23,642 nucleotides of DNA from DASWVC01 sp036401335 (GCA_036401335.1 DASWVC010000162.1:1-23642); one strand, 5' to 3'; positions 15,962 through 23,449 are shown, counted from the first letter of the stretch. A program made the numbers and translations. The notes: generated by a model not told the origin, from the sequence alone.

Positions 15962-15993
15962 AAAAAGCCAGCTTCACCGCTGGCTTTTTTTTT
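15962..15993. terminator. Bidirectional intrinsic terminator overlapping the end of ackA
   Basis: An 11-bp stem (AAAAAGCCAGC at 15962-15972, GCTGGCTTTTT at 15979-15989) has a six-base loop, and the T-run extends to 15993 (nine Ts). It terminates the plus-strand membrane-protein pair. On the minus strand the ackA stop codon (15974-15976) lies in the loop, and the T-run encodes the last residues of AckA (EKKSQR). Confidence 0.9.
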
Positions 15994-17236
15994 CGTAAAC
16001 TGCGTAAGCCTCCGTTGCAACCTGCCAGTCTTCGCGCGTCTTAACCACCAGCACTGCCACCGCGCTTTCATCCGCGCTGATGATGCTGTCCAAAACAGAT
16101 TTTTGGTTGCGGACCGGGTCGATCCGAACGCCGCAATAAGCGAACGCTTCACACGCACGCGCGCGGATTGACGGCTCTGATTCACCGATTGCATCGGTAA
16201 AGACAAGGGCATCAACCCCTCCCAGGGTGGCAACCATGGCACCGATTCCTTGTCGCAAGCGGTGAATAAATACCTCGATCGCGATCGATGCTCCCTGATG
16301 ACCCTCGGCCGCTTGGGGAAGCAGAATGCGCGTATCACCGGGAAGGCCGGACAGCCCTTTAAGGCCGGAGTGCTTGTTCAAGGTCTGTTCGAGTTCATCG
16401 ACGGAGGCCCCGCCCCGGAGAAGAAACAGCAGGATGCCGGGATCCAGGGCCCCTGACCGCGTGCACATCGGAATGCCGTCAAGCGGCGTAAATCCCATCG
16501 TGGTATCCAAGGACTTGCCTCCACGGACGGCCGCAAGCGAGCATCCGCCGCCAAGGTGACAAATCACCACCCGGAAATCAGGGTTCGCACTTTGCCCAAG
16601 CAGGTCAGCGGCCCGGCGGTACACGTAACGAAAACTGCTCCCGTGAAACCCGAACCGACGAATCCCTTGTTCCCGCCAGCTCCATGGTCCCGGGTACACG
16701 TAAGCTTCCGGCAGCAGCGTTCGGTGAAAAGCCGTATCAAATACCGCCACCGGCAGTGCCCATGGACAGCAGGACCGGCCGGTACGGATGGCCTCAAGCT
16801 GCGGCGGGTTGTGTAACGGCGCGAATGCCCCCAGGCGTTCAATCTCCTTTTCCACTTCGGGATCAATGGCCACCGCCGTCGCGAACGCTTCCCCGCCATG
16901 CACCACCCGATGGCCCATGACATCGAGTCCGTCGGCACCCTTCAGCGCCCCGGCTTCAGCATGCCAGGCCGCTTCAATCAATTGCTGTACTTTCTCTGCC
17001 AGTGAAGCGTCGCGCGGGACCCGCAACTCGTCGCGGCGATCGCCCCGGCGGATTGCCAGGATCAGCTCTCCAGGGGGTTGATGGGGTGCCGTCGCGTCAA
17101 TCCGCCCCTCCCATACCGGATTTCGCGCGACACCGCGTTCGAGGTCAGCGTCGTCGAAAGTAAAAACCGAGAACTGCTGGCTGCCGCTCCCCACGTTCAA
17201 GGTCGCCACTGCATGCACACAGCTGTATCGGCGCAT
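15974..17236 (-). CDS. ackA: Acetate (propionate) kinase family protein
   Basis: A 420-residue member of the ASKHA acetate kinase family, interconverting acetyl phosphate plus ADP with acetate plus ATP. Motifs are LNVGSGS (13-19), GHRVVHGG with Arg110, FDTAFH with Asp167, RRFGFHGSS with His198, VICHLGGG with His227, TPLDGIPMCTRSG with Arg260, and FTDAIGESEP near the end. Differences from the usual enzyme: the phosphate-loop Lys of NxGSSSLK is absent, HLGNG reads HLGGG, and TRSGDIDP reads TRSGALDP. The key Arg, His and Asp residues remain, so activity is likely, but nucleotide or phosphate specificity may differ. The start is ATG 17236; a GTG six codons later is possible. No phosphotransacetylase is adjacent, so acetyl phosphate may come from phosphoketolase elsewhere. 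Confidence 0.9.
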   Translation of the reverse strand: MRRYSCVHAVATLNVGSGSQQFSVFTFDDADLERGVARNPVWEGRIDATAPHQPPGELILAIRRGDRRDELRVPRDASLAEKVQQLIEAAWHAEAGALKGADGLDVMGHRVVHGGEAFATAVAIDPEVEKEIERLGAFAPLHNPPQLEAIRTGRSCCPWALPVAVFDTAFHRTLLPEAYVYPGPWSWREQGIRRFGFHGSSFRYVYRRAADLLGQSANPDFRVVICHLGGGCSLAAVRGGKSLDTTMGFTPLDGIPMCTRSGALDPGILLFLLRGGASVDELEQTLNKHSGLKGLSGLPGDTRILLPQAAEGHQGASIAIEVFIHRLRQGIGAMVATLGGVDALVFTDAIGESEPSIRARACEAFAYCGVRIDPVRNQKSVLDSIISADESAVAVLVVKTREDWQVATEAYAVYEKKSQR

Positions 17237-17312
17237 GAAGCCGGCCTGGATGGCCCATCTGGCGACGGCTTTAGCCCGGCTCCGACGCTTCCTCCAACGC
17301 CGTTGTCTGCCT

Positions 17313-17348
17313 CCACCCTGAGACCATCACGCGGTTTCCTCAGGGTGG
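17313..17348. promoter_or_regulatory. Perfect 10-bp dyad in the ackA / sigma intergenic region
   Basis: CCACCCTGAG (17313-17322) and CTCAGGGTGG (17339-17348) are exact reverse complements 16 bases apart, a possible operator for a dimeric regulator or an RNA hairpin. It is 77 bases from the ackA start and 116 from the sigma start, so it could serve either divergent gene. Confidence 0.45.
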
Positions 17349-17463
17349 TCCGCGCAACCCTAGGCAAATGCCTGATCACCCTCCCAGCGAAGTGCCTGAT
17401 TTCGCCAATTTTGTGGTTGGGTACAATGAACGCACAGGACGGATCTAAACGGACACGCTTATT

Positions 17464-18054
17464 ATGAATATCAATGGTTACACAAGCAACGCGGCAAAAT
17501 CCGATACGGAACTGATGAAGGAAATGGTGGAAGGCAATTCCGATGCCATGGAAGAGATCTACCACCGGTATGAGGCATCCCTCCGGACCATCATTTTAAG
17601 TGTGCTCCACGAAGAAGCGGACGCAGACGACGTTCTCCACGATGTTTTTCTGCAACTCTGGAAAAATGCGGATCGGTACATGCCGGAAAAGGGGCTGCAC
17701 GGGTTTTTGGTGACACTGGCACGGCGCCGTGCACTTGACCGTGTGCGCCGCAAGCTGGCTTACCGTCGTGCAACGGACAAATTCGAGACCCACTGCAAAG
17801 CGGAGTTCAACAACCGTATCCGGTCAGCTCCGCGGGTATTTACCAACATTGATCTTGCGGATCTGATGAAGAACCTTATCCGGCAACTCCCGGAAGCCCA
17901 GCAAGAGGTAGTGCGCCTGACCTTCTACGAGGGCTTGAGCCAACGGGAGATCGCTTCCCAGAAGTCAATTGCTTTAGGAACCGTTAAGACCCGGTTGCAA
18001 CTGGCGCAGAAAAAACTCTTGAACCAGTTGTCTGCTGTTCAAGAAAAAATTTGA
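17464..18054 (+). CDS. ECF-type RNA polymerase sigma factor
   Basis: A 196-residue sigma factor with a sigma-2 region (about 14-100), including EADADDVLHDVFLQLWK and the DNA-melting/recognition helix LHGFLVTLARRRALDRVRRK. The sigma-4 region (about 141-192) reads RQLPEAQQEVVRLTFYEGLS and SIALGTVKTRLQLAQKKL, a classic helix-turn-helix. Region 3 is absent, as in ECF factors. No anti-sigma gene lies directly downstream; the next gene is a response regulator on the opposite strand. The closest TACAAT-like -10 (17422-17427) has no convincing -35. The start is ATG 17464. Confidence 0.93.
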   Translation: MNINGYTSNAAKSDTELMKEMVEGNSDAMEEIYHRYEASLRTIILSVLHEEADADDVLHDVFLQLWKNADRYMPEKGLHGFLVTLARRRALDRVRRKLAYRRATDKFETHCKAEFNNRIRSAPRVFTNIDLADLMKNLIRQLPEAQQEVVRLTFYEGLSQREIASQKSIALGTVKTRLQLAQKKLLNQLSAVQEKI

Positions 18055-18076
18055 GCGGCGCTTCCGGCCGGTGAAT

Positions 18077-18096
18077 GGCGCCGGTAGTCCGGCGCC
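18077..18096. repeat. GGCGCC hairpin, copy 2
   Basis: GGCGCCGG (18077-18084) pairs with CCGGCGCC (18089-18096) around a TAGT loop, 22 bases after the sigma stop codon. It shares the GGCGCC arms, the TAGT loop and the trailing GTCC with the hairpin at 15916-15936. No T-tract follows, so it is not a standard terminator. Confidence 0.55.
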
Positions 18097-18127
18097 GTCC
18101 ACCGTTCGCATGCAATACGACCCTGCT

Positions 18128-18829
18128 TCAGGAAGGTTCCTGCTGAGAGACCCAGTCAATCGCGAATCGGACCATCTCGCTAGCGTCCTTGAACCCGAGT
18201 TTCTCCTTGATGTGAGCGCGATGGGTCTCAATCGTTTTCACACTCAGGTTCAGTAACTTGGCCACCGATCGTGTGTTGTGGCCTTTCCCGAGCAGTTCAA
18301 GCACTTCCAATTCACGATCCGAGAGTTGATCGACAGGCGAACCGTCACCGGTTTCGAGTGAGTGAATTGCCTTAAAGATAAGTTGTTCGCTGAATTTCGG
18401 GCTTACAAAAATCTTACCTTCAAGCACGTGCCGAATTCCGGAGATAACGTGCTGCCCGGCTTCCGCTTTCATGATGTAACCCAGCGCTCCGGCCTTCAGG
18501 GCCCGCAAAGCGTACAAGGACTCGTCGTGAACGGAGAGGACAAGAATGGGCAGCCGCGGAGCTTCCGCTTTCATCAGCTTGACCAGCTCTATCCCGTTAG
18601 TCCCTCGCAGGGAGACGTCCAGGATCGCCATGTCAGGTTTAAGCCGCCGCATCTGATCCAATGCCGTCGGCGCTGAATCGGCGTGCCCGCAGACGACCAG
18701 ATCGGGCTGCGTCGCAATCAAATCCGCTAAGCCATGGCGGAAAATCGGGTGATCGTCGACCACCAGGATCTGCTTTCGTTGGACGCCGGAGTTTGCTCGC
18801 ACAGGCTCGGCGGCAGGATTTGCGTGCAT
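18128..18829 (-). CDS. NarL/FixJ-type response regulator (REC + LuxR HTH)
   Basis: A 233-residue two-component regulator. The REC domain has acidic Asp25/Asp26 (ILVVDDHP), the phosphoacceptor Asp71 (PDMAILDVSL), Ser99 (LVLSVHDE) and Lys121 (YIMKAEA), so all phosphorylation residues are intact. The C-terminal LuxR-type helix-turn-helix begins QLSDRELEVLELLGKGHNT and continues NLSVKTIETHRAHIKEKLGF. It would bind promoter DNA as a phosphorylation-dependent dimer. The start is ATG 18827-18829, which overlaps the stop of the preceding sensor gene as TGATG, so the two are translated together. It converges on the sigma gene with 73 bases between. The target genes cannot be told from the window. Confidence 0.95.
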   Translation of the reverse strand: MHANPAAEPVRANSGVQRKQILVVDDHPIFRHGLADLIATQPDLVVCGHADSAPTALDQMRRLKPDMAILDVSLRGTNGIELVKLMKAEAPRLPILVLSVHDESLYALRALKAGALGYIMKAEAGQHVISGIRHVLEGKIFVSPKFSEQLIFKAIHSLETGDGSPVDQLSDRELEVLELLGKGHNTRSVAKLLNLSVKTIETHRAHIKEKLGFKDASEMVRFAIDWVSQQEPS

Positions 18830-19443
18830 CAAACGTTTCCTTGTCTTGGTTCAAGATTAGCCATTGTGGGCGGGGGAGTCACGGCTTGAAAATCAAGGGC
18901 GTCTTTGATGTCCGTGATTAAAGTCTGGATCAACCCGGAGATGGCTGCAACCTGGCTCCCGCCAGGTGCTCCGTCCCGTTCCAGTTTGTCTCGCAAGGTC
19001 TCCACGGCGAATGTGGCAGCCATGACCTGCTGACTTACCGTGTCATGAAAGCTCTGTTTAAGGCGATCGTGAGTGGCGTGTTGGCCAACGAGTAACCCGC
19101 ACAGGTAATCGTCAGCCGTTCGATCCACCGCAAAGGTGTCTAAAACCCAAAGGGTGTGATCCTGACCGGCAGGATAACACCGGCCCGCCACCGTCGCCTG
19201 TGCTGCAGGAACGACCCATGTGAAATGAAAAGGCTGGTCACCCGCTTCCGCCGCTTCGCCTGACGAAAGTACAATCAGTTTGCTCGGGCGCCCAAGGGTC
19301 AGTTCAGCCTTGGAAAGCACACCCTTCTGCTCGAAATGATTGTTCCACGCAATGAAACGATCCCGACGCGTCTCCACCACCGCGGCCGGAACCCTAAAGC
19401 GATCCAGGGCTGCGCAAATTTCCCGTGGTTCTTTTCGTGTCAA
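18829..19443 (-). CDS. Sensor-like protein: PAS-like domain plus HisKA_3-type DHp helix, no ATPase domain
   Basis: A 204-residue protein. Residues 12-107 look like a PAS fold (FRVPAAVVETRRDRFIAWNN and later a TLWVLD strand). Residues 125-186 look like the dimerisation/phosphotransfer helix of NarX-type kinases, with the H-box SFHDTVSQQVMAATFAVETL (His133, Asp134). A HATPase_c domain should follow but the gene ends about 70 residues after His133. The stop overlaps the response regulator ATG, so nothing has been lost to a downstream frameshift. The start is TTG 19441-19443, chosen because AAGGAA (19450-19455) lies six bases upstream and no ATG precedes the PAS region. It may be phosphorylated in trans or act as a phosphatase/partner for the regulator. 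Confidence 0.8.
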   Translation of the reverse strand: MTRKEPREICAALDRFRVPAAVVETRRDRFIAWNNHFEQKGVLSKAELTLGRPSKLIVLSSGEAAEAGDQPFHFTWVVPAAQATVAGRCYPAGQDHTLWVLDTFAVDRTADDYLCGLLVGQHATHDRLKQSFHDTVSQQVMAATFAVETLRDKLERDGAPGGSQVAAISGLIQTLITDIKDALDFQAVTPPPTMANLEPRQGNV

Positions 19444-19449
19444 GGTGGT

Positions 19450-19455
19450 TTCCTT
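19450..19455 (-). promoter_or_regulatory. Shine-Dalgarno supporting the TTG start of the sensor gene
   Basis: AAGGAA on the minus strand, six bases before TTG 19443. No ATG alternative exists upstream of the PAS-like region. Confidence 0.5.
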
Positions 19456-19587
19456 GGTTGACGGAGGTCCTGCTAAAACGTTTGGTTTCCGGGCTCAGTT
19501 GAAACGCGTCCCGCAGTCCAGGACACTCTGACCATTATCATAAATTCCTTGAAGGCAACGATAGCACGAGGATCGAGCGCGGTGAAA

Positions 19588-20673
19588 TCATTTGCTCGCA
19601 TACGCCTGTTCGACAATGGCCAGCAGTTCGTTAACCCGGTGCGCGCAGGTGTGGCGCTCATGAATGGTTTTTAGGCCATGTTCTCGCAGGGCGCTGGCCA
19701 AGTCCTGCGATTCCATCAACGCCTGTAAGTGCATGGCCATCTCATCGCCGTTTTCCGCCCTTAAATAATCTTTGCCCGCGGTAAACATTGCTTCATCATC
19801 CTGCCAAGGCGCCGACACCAGTGGAATGCCGCAGGCAAGTGCCTCGAAAGGCCGGATGGTGGGGATGCCGGGTAGCCGATGCACATAAGGCCCACGCGGA
19901 ATGTGCATGGTCGCTTTAAAACGAGCAAACGTGTCCGGGACCTGGTAGTTCGGCAACCACCCTCCGTATTCGATGTGGGCATTTCGCAGGGTTACTCCAG
20001 CCGCCACCGGGTACCGCACGCCGTAAACGGCCGCGCTCAATTGCAGCCGCCGGACCGGCTCGATCAAAAACTCCTGAAGTTCCGCCACCCGCTCATCATC
20101 ACCCCAGTTTCCGATCCAGACCAAATCCTTGCGGGGGCCTTCATAAACCAACGGTTTGAACCGTTTGACGTCTGCCGCTTCGTGCCAGACCCAGACGTTC
20201 CGGGCCTTCCCTTCGTAAACGCGGGCAAGTGATCGACCATAGGCCAGGACTCCGTCAAAGCGGTCTAAGGCAAGTTGATCGAAATAGATTGGATCCGACA
20301 CAGCCCGGTGGTGGGTGTCATGGAACAACAAAACTGTTTGGGGCCAGTCCTGCCCAAATGCGCCCACCGCTTGCAGCAACTCAGGTGGATTCCATTCGTG
20401 AACAACAATGGCATCCGCATCGCGGCACATCGCAGGCACATCCAAGGTCGCAAACGCCGTGCTGCCGAGGCCAGGGTACGCCTGTCGGAAACCTTCCACG
20501 TGCGAATTGCCTTCGGTCGCCAGCAGGTTCGAAACGCTCCATGAATCCGCAGGTTCATACACCCTTACCCCGTGCCCCCGGCTAAGCAGTTCCGAAATAA
20601 TTCCACGGTGAAAATGCGCATTCCCGTTGTTCCAGTCTGAGACAAGGGAATGGACGAAAAATACAAAGTTCAT
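19588..20673 (-). CDS. CgeB/GT-B-type glycosyltransferase
   Basis: A 361-residue cytoplasmic transferase of the GT-B fold. The N-terminal domain starts MNFVFFVHSLVSDWNNGNAH and has HDTHHRAVSDP. The C-terminal domain has LVWIGNWGDDER, where a sugar-nucleotide glycosyltransferase would have its acceptor-side loop, and RPFEALACGIPLVSAPWQDD (Glu277), the common donor-binding motif with a conserved Glu. This resembles the CgeB/YkvP group (Glyco_trans_1_2). Donor and acceptor are unknown; surface or storage polysaccharide is a reasonable guess. ATG 20671-20673 is used; an ATG three codons upstream is an alternative. It lies 40 bases after the alcohol dehydrogenase gene, so they are probably co-transcribed. 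Confidence 0.85.
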   Translation of the reverse strand: MNFVFFVHSLVSDWNNGNAHFHRGIISELLSRGHGVRVYEPADSWSVSNLLATEGNSHVEGFRQAYPGLGSTAFATLDVPAMCRDADAIVVHEWNPPELLQAVGAFGQDWPQTVLLFHDTHHRAVSDPIYFDQLALDRFDGVLAYGRSLARVYEGKARNVWVWHEAADVKRFKPLVYEGPRKDLVWIGNWGDDERVAELQEFLIEPVRRLQLSAAVYGVRYPVAAGVTLRNAHIEYGGWLPNYQVPDTFARFKATMHIPRGPYVHRLPGIPTIRPFEALACGIPLVSAPWQDDEAMFTAGKDYLRAENGDEMAMHLQALMESQDLASALREHGLKTIHERHTCAHRVNELLAIVEQAYASK

Positions 20674-20713
20674 AGGTCCCATTTAACGGAAACGGGCCCG
20701 ACGCCCACCTGGC

Positions 20714-21679
20714 TCACGGCAAAGGGCGAACGTTCACGGCTGCTTTGAAAAAGCCGGAAGGTCGCTGTTCGGCGACGTGAAAGGCCGCGTTGATCTCCGG
20801 AAGGGGCAAGCGGTGCGTGATCAAACGGTCGATTTGCAATGTCCCGGCCTTGAAAAGTTCCAATGCTTCGCGCATGCCGTGGACATAGACCTGGTGGTCA
20901 CGTTCATGGGCATTGATTACATCCAAACCTCGCCAGTTCCAAAGCTGCAGATTGATCGTCCGCGGACCGTCCTGGTGATACCCCGCCACCACCAGCCGAC
21001 CCCGGACGCGGGTCAGTTCCGATGCGAGGTCGAGCGGCCCCTGGTGCCCGGCCGCTTCAATCACCACCGGGCAAAGTTCACCCGCTGTCAAGTCTTGCAC
21101 CCGTTGAACGGTGGCGTGACGATCCTGACTGTTGATGGTTGCTTCCGCGCCGAACGCCTCTGCCAGCACCAGGCTCTCCGGCCGGGAACTCAGCCCGATC
21201 ACACGGCCGCCACTCGCCTTCGCGAGTTGTACCAGAATTAACCCCAGAAACCCGAGACCGACCACCGCCACCCAATTCCCAGGCGAAATGCCGGCCCGCT
21301 TTCCAACATTCACCGCACACGCCAGCGGTTCGCCTAAAAATAACCGGCCCTTGAGCTCGTCCGGCATCACCACGGTGCTGTCGGCAGCGGCCGTGTCAAA
21401 CTCGGCAAATCCCATTTGCGAAAGCGTTGCCACGCGCATGCCGGGTTTCAGGTTGGCAACGTTCGGGCCAACCTCCACGACGGTGCCAATCGCCTCGTGC
21501 CCCGGGGCACCCGGCGCAAATGGGTAGGTAAACCATTCTGCTCCCGCCCATGGCCCCAGGTTCGAAGCGCAAACCCCACAGCTTTCGACCTGAAAACGAA
21601 TGTCCCCCGAGGTTACGGGCAACAACTGCGTTTCCAAAAGCTCAAACCGACGAGGGGCAACCAGACAAGCAGCCAGCAT
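20714..21679 (-). CDS. Zinc-type alcohol dehydrogenase (MDR superfamily)
   Basis: A 321-residue medium-chain dehydrogenase. Cys34 and Cys37 in VESCGVCASN and His61-Glu62 in GAPGHEAIGTVVEVG are the catalytic zinc-binding pattern. A Rossmann domain follows with VAVVGLGFLGLILVQLAKA. The structural zinc lobe of four cysteines seen in classical ADHs is missing, so this is one of the single-zinc or sugar-like MDRs (related to threonine/sorbitol dehydrogenases without the lobe). Sequence near the end, ITHRLPLPEINAAFHVAEQRP, is typical of the MDR C-terminus. The substrate is unknown. Start ATG 21677-21679. It lies upstream of the glycosyltransferase and may supply a modified sugar, but there is no direct evidence. 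Confidence 0.9.
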   Translation of the reverse strand: MLAACLVAPRRFELLETQLLPVTSGDIRFQVESCGVCASNLGPWAGAEWFTYPFAPGAPGHEAIGTVVEVGPNVANLKPGMRVATLSQMGFAEFDTAAADSTVVMPDELKGRLFLGEPLACAVNVGKRAGISPGNWVAVVGLGFLGLILVQLAKASGGRVIGLSSRPESLVLAEAFGAEATINSQDRHATVQRVQDLTAGELCPVVIEAAGHQGPLDLASELTRVRGRLVVAGYHQDGPRTINLQLWNWRGLDVINAHERDHQVYVHGMREALELFKAGTLQIDRLITHRLPLPEINAAFHVAEQRPSGFFKAAVNVRPLP

Positions 21680-21796
21680 GATTGAAAAGGGGCCTCTAAA
21701 TTCGTCGCAGATCGCAGCGATGGCCCTACGCGAAGCCTAGAAAAACCCGCGGCCGGGGCCGCAGATCCAAGCGCCGCGCCCAACCGAATCTCCTTC

Positions 21797-22816
21797 ATGA
21801 GGTTATCCCGACGTGATTCATTACTAGGCATTGCCGGCGTGTTGGGGTTGGCCTGGATTGGTTTTCGCCGCCGGCAGGCCGGTTCTTTCTACCAGGGAAA
21901 GGTCGTGGTGGTCACCGGAGGTTCACGCGGCCTGGGTCTTGCCATGGCACGATGCCTGGCCGAGCGGGGTGCCGATCTCGCGCTCCTCGCCCGCGACCCC
22001 GACGAGCTCGGCAGGGCCAAAGCGGACCTGGCCAGATTCGGACGGACGGTGAGCACATGGCCTTGCGACCTCACGTCGGAAGATCAGATTGCGGCGACGA
22101 TTCGGGATGCGTTCAATTTTCACGGCCGCCTCGACGTCCTGATCAACAACGCCGGCGAGATCGTCGTAGGACCGGCCTTGCCGTTGAAAACGCAGGAGTT
22201 TGATCAATTGATGAACCTCCATTTCTGGGCGGCTTTTCATACCGTGGCCCATGTGCTTCCGCTTTTTCGCAAACAGGGGGGAGGCTCCATCATCAACATC
22301 GCTTCCATCGGCGGCAAGGTGGCCCTGCCGCACATGCTTTCTTACACCGCGAGCAAATTCGCCCTGGTCGGTTTTTCCGAAGGATTGCAAGCCGAAGTGG
22401 CACCCGAAAACATCCGGGTAACCACCGTCTGTCCCTGGGTCATCCGTACCGGGTCCAACCTCAACGCCAAATTTAAGGGCAAAGCCGACAAAGAATTTGC
22501 CTGGTTTACCGCGGGCATGCAAACCCCGCTCACGTCTGTCAGCGCCAAGCGGCTGGCCCGCCGGGTCATCGATGCAGGCGCCCTTGGGCAGCCGGTGCTT
22601 ATCTTTCCCTGGCAAGCGTCGCTCACAGTGGCCATGCACGGGGTATTTCCGAACTTGGTTGCCTATGCCAGCGGGTTGGTGAAACGAGTTCTGCCCACGC
22701 CTAACGATGATCCTTCCATCCAGGAGCCCGTGCCAGGCAAGAGCGTTCAAAAAAGTCCAGGAGGAAATGGCCACCTGCGGCCTTCCGATCAAGCCGCCCG
22801 CGACTTGAACGAATAA
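21797..22816 (+). CDS. Short-chain dehydrogenase/reductase with N-terminal membrane anchor
   Basis: A 339-residue SDR. Residues 1-29 carry MRLSRRDSLLGIAGVLGLAW, a hydrophobic segment after two arginines, and then RRR. From residue 36 the Rossmann fold has TGGSRGLG (40-47), NNAG (117-120), the Ser170 region (NIASIGG) and the active-site YTASK (Tyr183, Lys187). It uses NAD(P)(H) on an unknown substrate. The SRRDSLL motif resembles a twin-arginine signal but is not a full consensus; a simple membrane anchor with the domain in the cytoplasm is more likely for a cofactor-dependent enzyme. The proline-rich tail (about 300-339) is extra. Start ATG 21797; no Shine-Dalgarno is seen. Confidence 0.9.
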   Translation: MRLSRRDSLLGIAGVLGLAWIGFRRRQAGSFYQGKVVVVTGGSRGLGLAMARCLAERGADLALLARDPDELGRAKADLARFGRTVSTWPCDLTSEDQIAATIRDAFNFHGRLDVLINNAGEIVVGPALPLKTQEFDQLMNLHFWAAFHTVAHVLPLFRKQGGGSIINIASIGGKVALPHMLSYTASKFALVGFSEGLQAEVAPENIRVTTVCPWVIRTGSNLNAKFKGKADKEFAWFTAGMQTPLTSVSAKRLARRVIDAGALGQPVLIFPWQASLTVAMHGVFPNLVAYASGLVKRVLPTPNDDPSIQEPVPGKSVQKSPGGNGHLRPSDQAARDLNE

Positions 22817-22904
22817 TCTGCCCGGCTTCCTTCGCTTCGGAAGCGCCGTCCGGTCCAAACGCGCCTAACGGCCAAGCTGGAGACTAGCCGCGAACTGATT
22901 CGCT

Positions 22905-23414
22905 ATGAGATTTACCTCCCTTAAGTTGGATTCTGTTCGTGATCTTTTACTTGAGGAATTGAAAGACCTCTACAGCGCGGAAACCCAGTTGGTGGAAGCG
23001 CTGCCCAAAATGGCGCAAGCGGCCAGTTCTCCCGAGCTCCAATCCGCGTTCAAGCAGCACCTGAATGAAACCCAGGGGCAAGTCTCCCGGCTGGAACAAG
23101 TGTTCCAGCAGCTAGGCCAGGATCCAGGTGGCGAAACCTGCGATGCAATGAAGGGCTTGGTTAAAGAAGCCCAGCATTTCCTCACGGCGCAGGGTGCCAA
23201 GGAAGTGATTGATGCCGGTTTGATCGGTGCCGCTCAGCGCGTGGAACACTATGAAATGGCGGGGTATGGCACTGCTCGTACCCTGGCCCAACAGGTAGGC
23301 GAAAACCAAATTGCCAACCTGCTCCAGCAAACGCTTGAGGAAGAAAGTCAGGCAAACGAAAAGCTTACTGCGATTGCCGAGAAAAGTGTGAACCCCTCGG
23401 CCAGTTCCCGTTAA
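22905..23414 (+). CDS. YciE-like (DUF892) ferritin-fold protein
   Basis: A 169-residue four-helix protein. The sequence LLLEELKDLYSAETQLVEALPKMA, then HLNETQGQVSRLEQVF, then AAQRVEHYEMAGYGTARTLA and LLQQTLEEESQANEKL is characteristic of DUF892/YciE. Candidate metal ligands are Glu26, His52, Glu55, Glu114, His115 and Glu145-147. Members have a ferritin-like fold with a di-iron-like site and are induced by osmotic or general stress in enterobacteria; the exact function is unclear. Start ATG 22905. A strong terminator follows 35 bases after the stop, so the gene probably ends its own transcript. Confidence 0.9.
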   Translation: MRFTSLKLDSVRDLLLEELKDLYSAETQLVEALPKMAQAASSPELQSAFKQHLNETQGQVSRLEQVFQQLGQDPGGETCDAMKGLVKEAQHFLTAQGAKEVIDAGLIGAAQRVEHYEMAGYGTARTLAQQVGENQIANLLQQTLEEESQANEKLTAIAEKSVNPSASSR

Positions 23415-23449
23415 TCTCGATCGTCATTGATCGGCTAACCTGGAAAGGG

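Noticed and set aside
19500..19580. Possible promoter for the sensor-regulator operon (GATAAT-like box on the minus strand)
   Set aside because: A -10-like box exists but no -35 of any quality is found at 16-18 bases.
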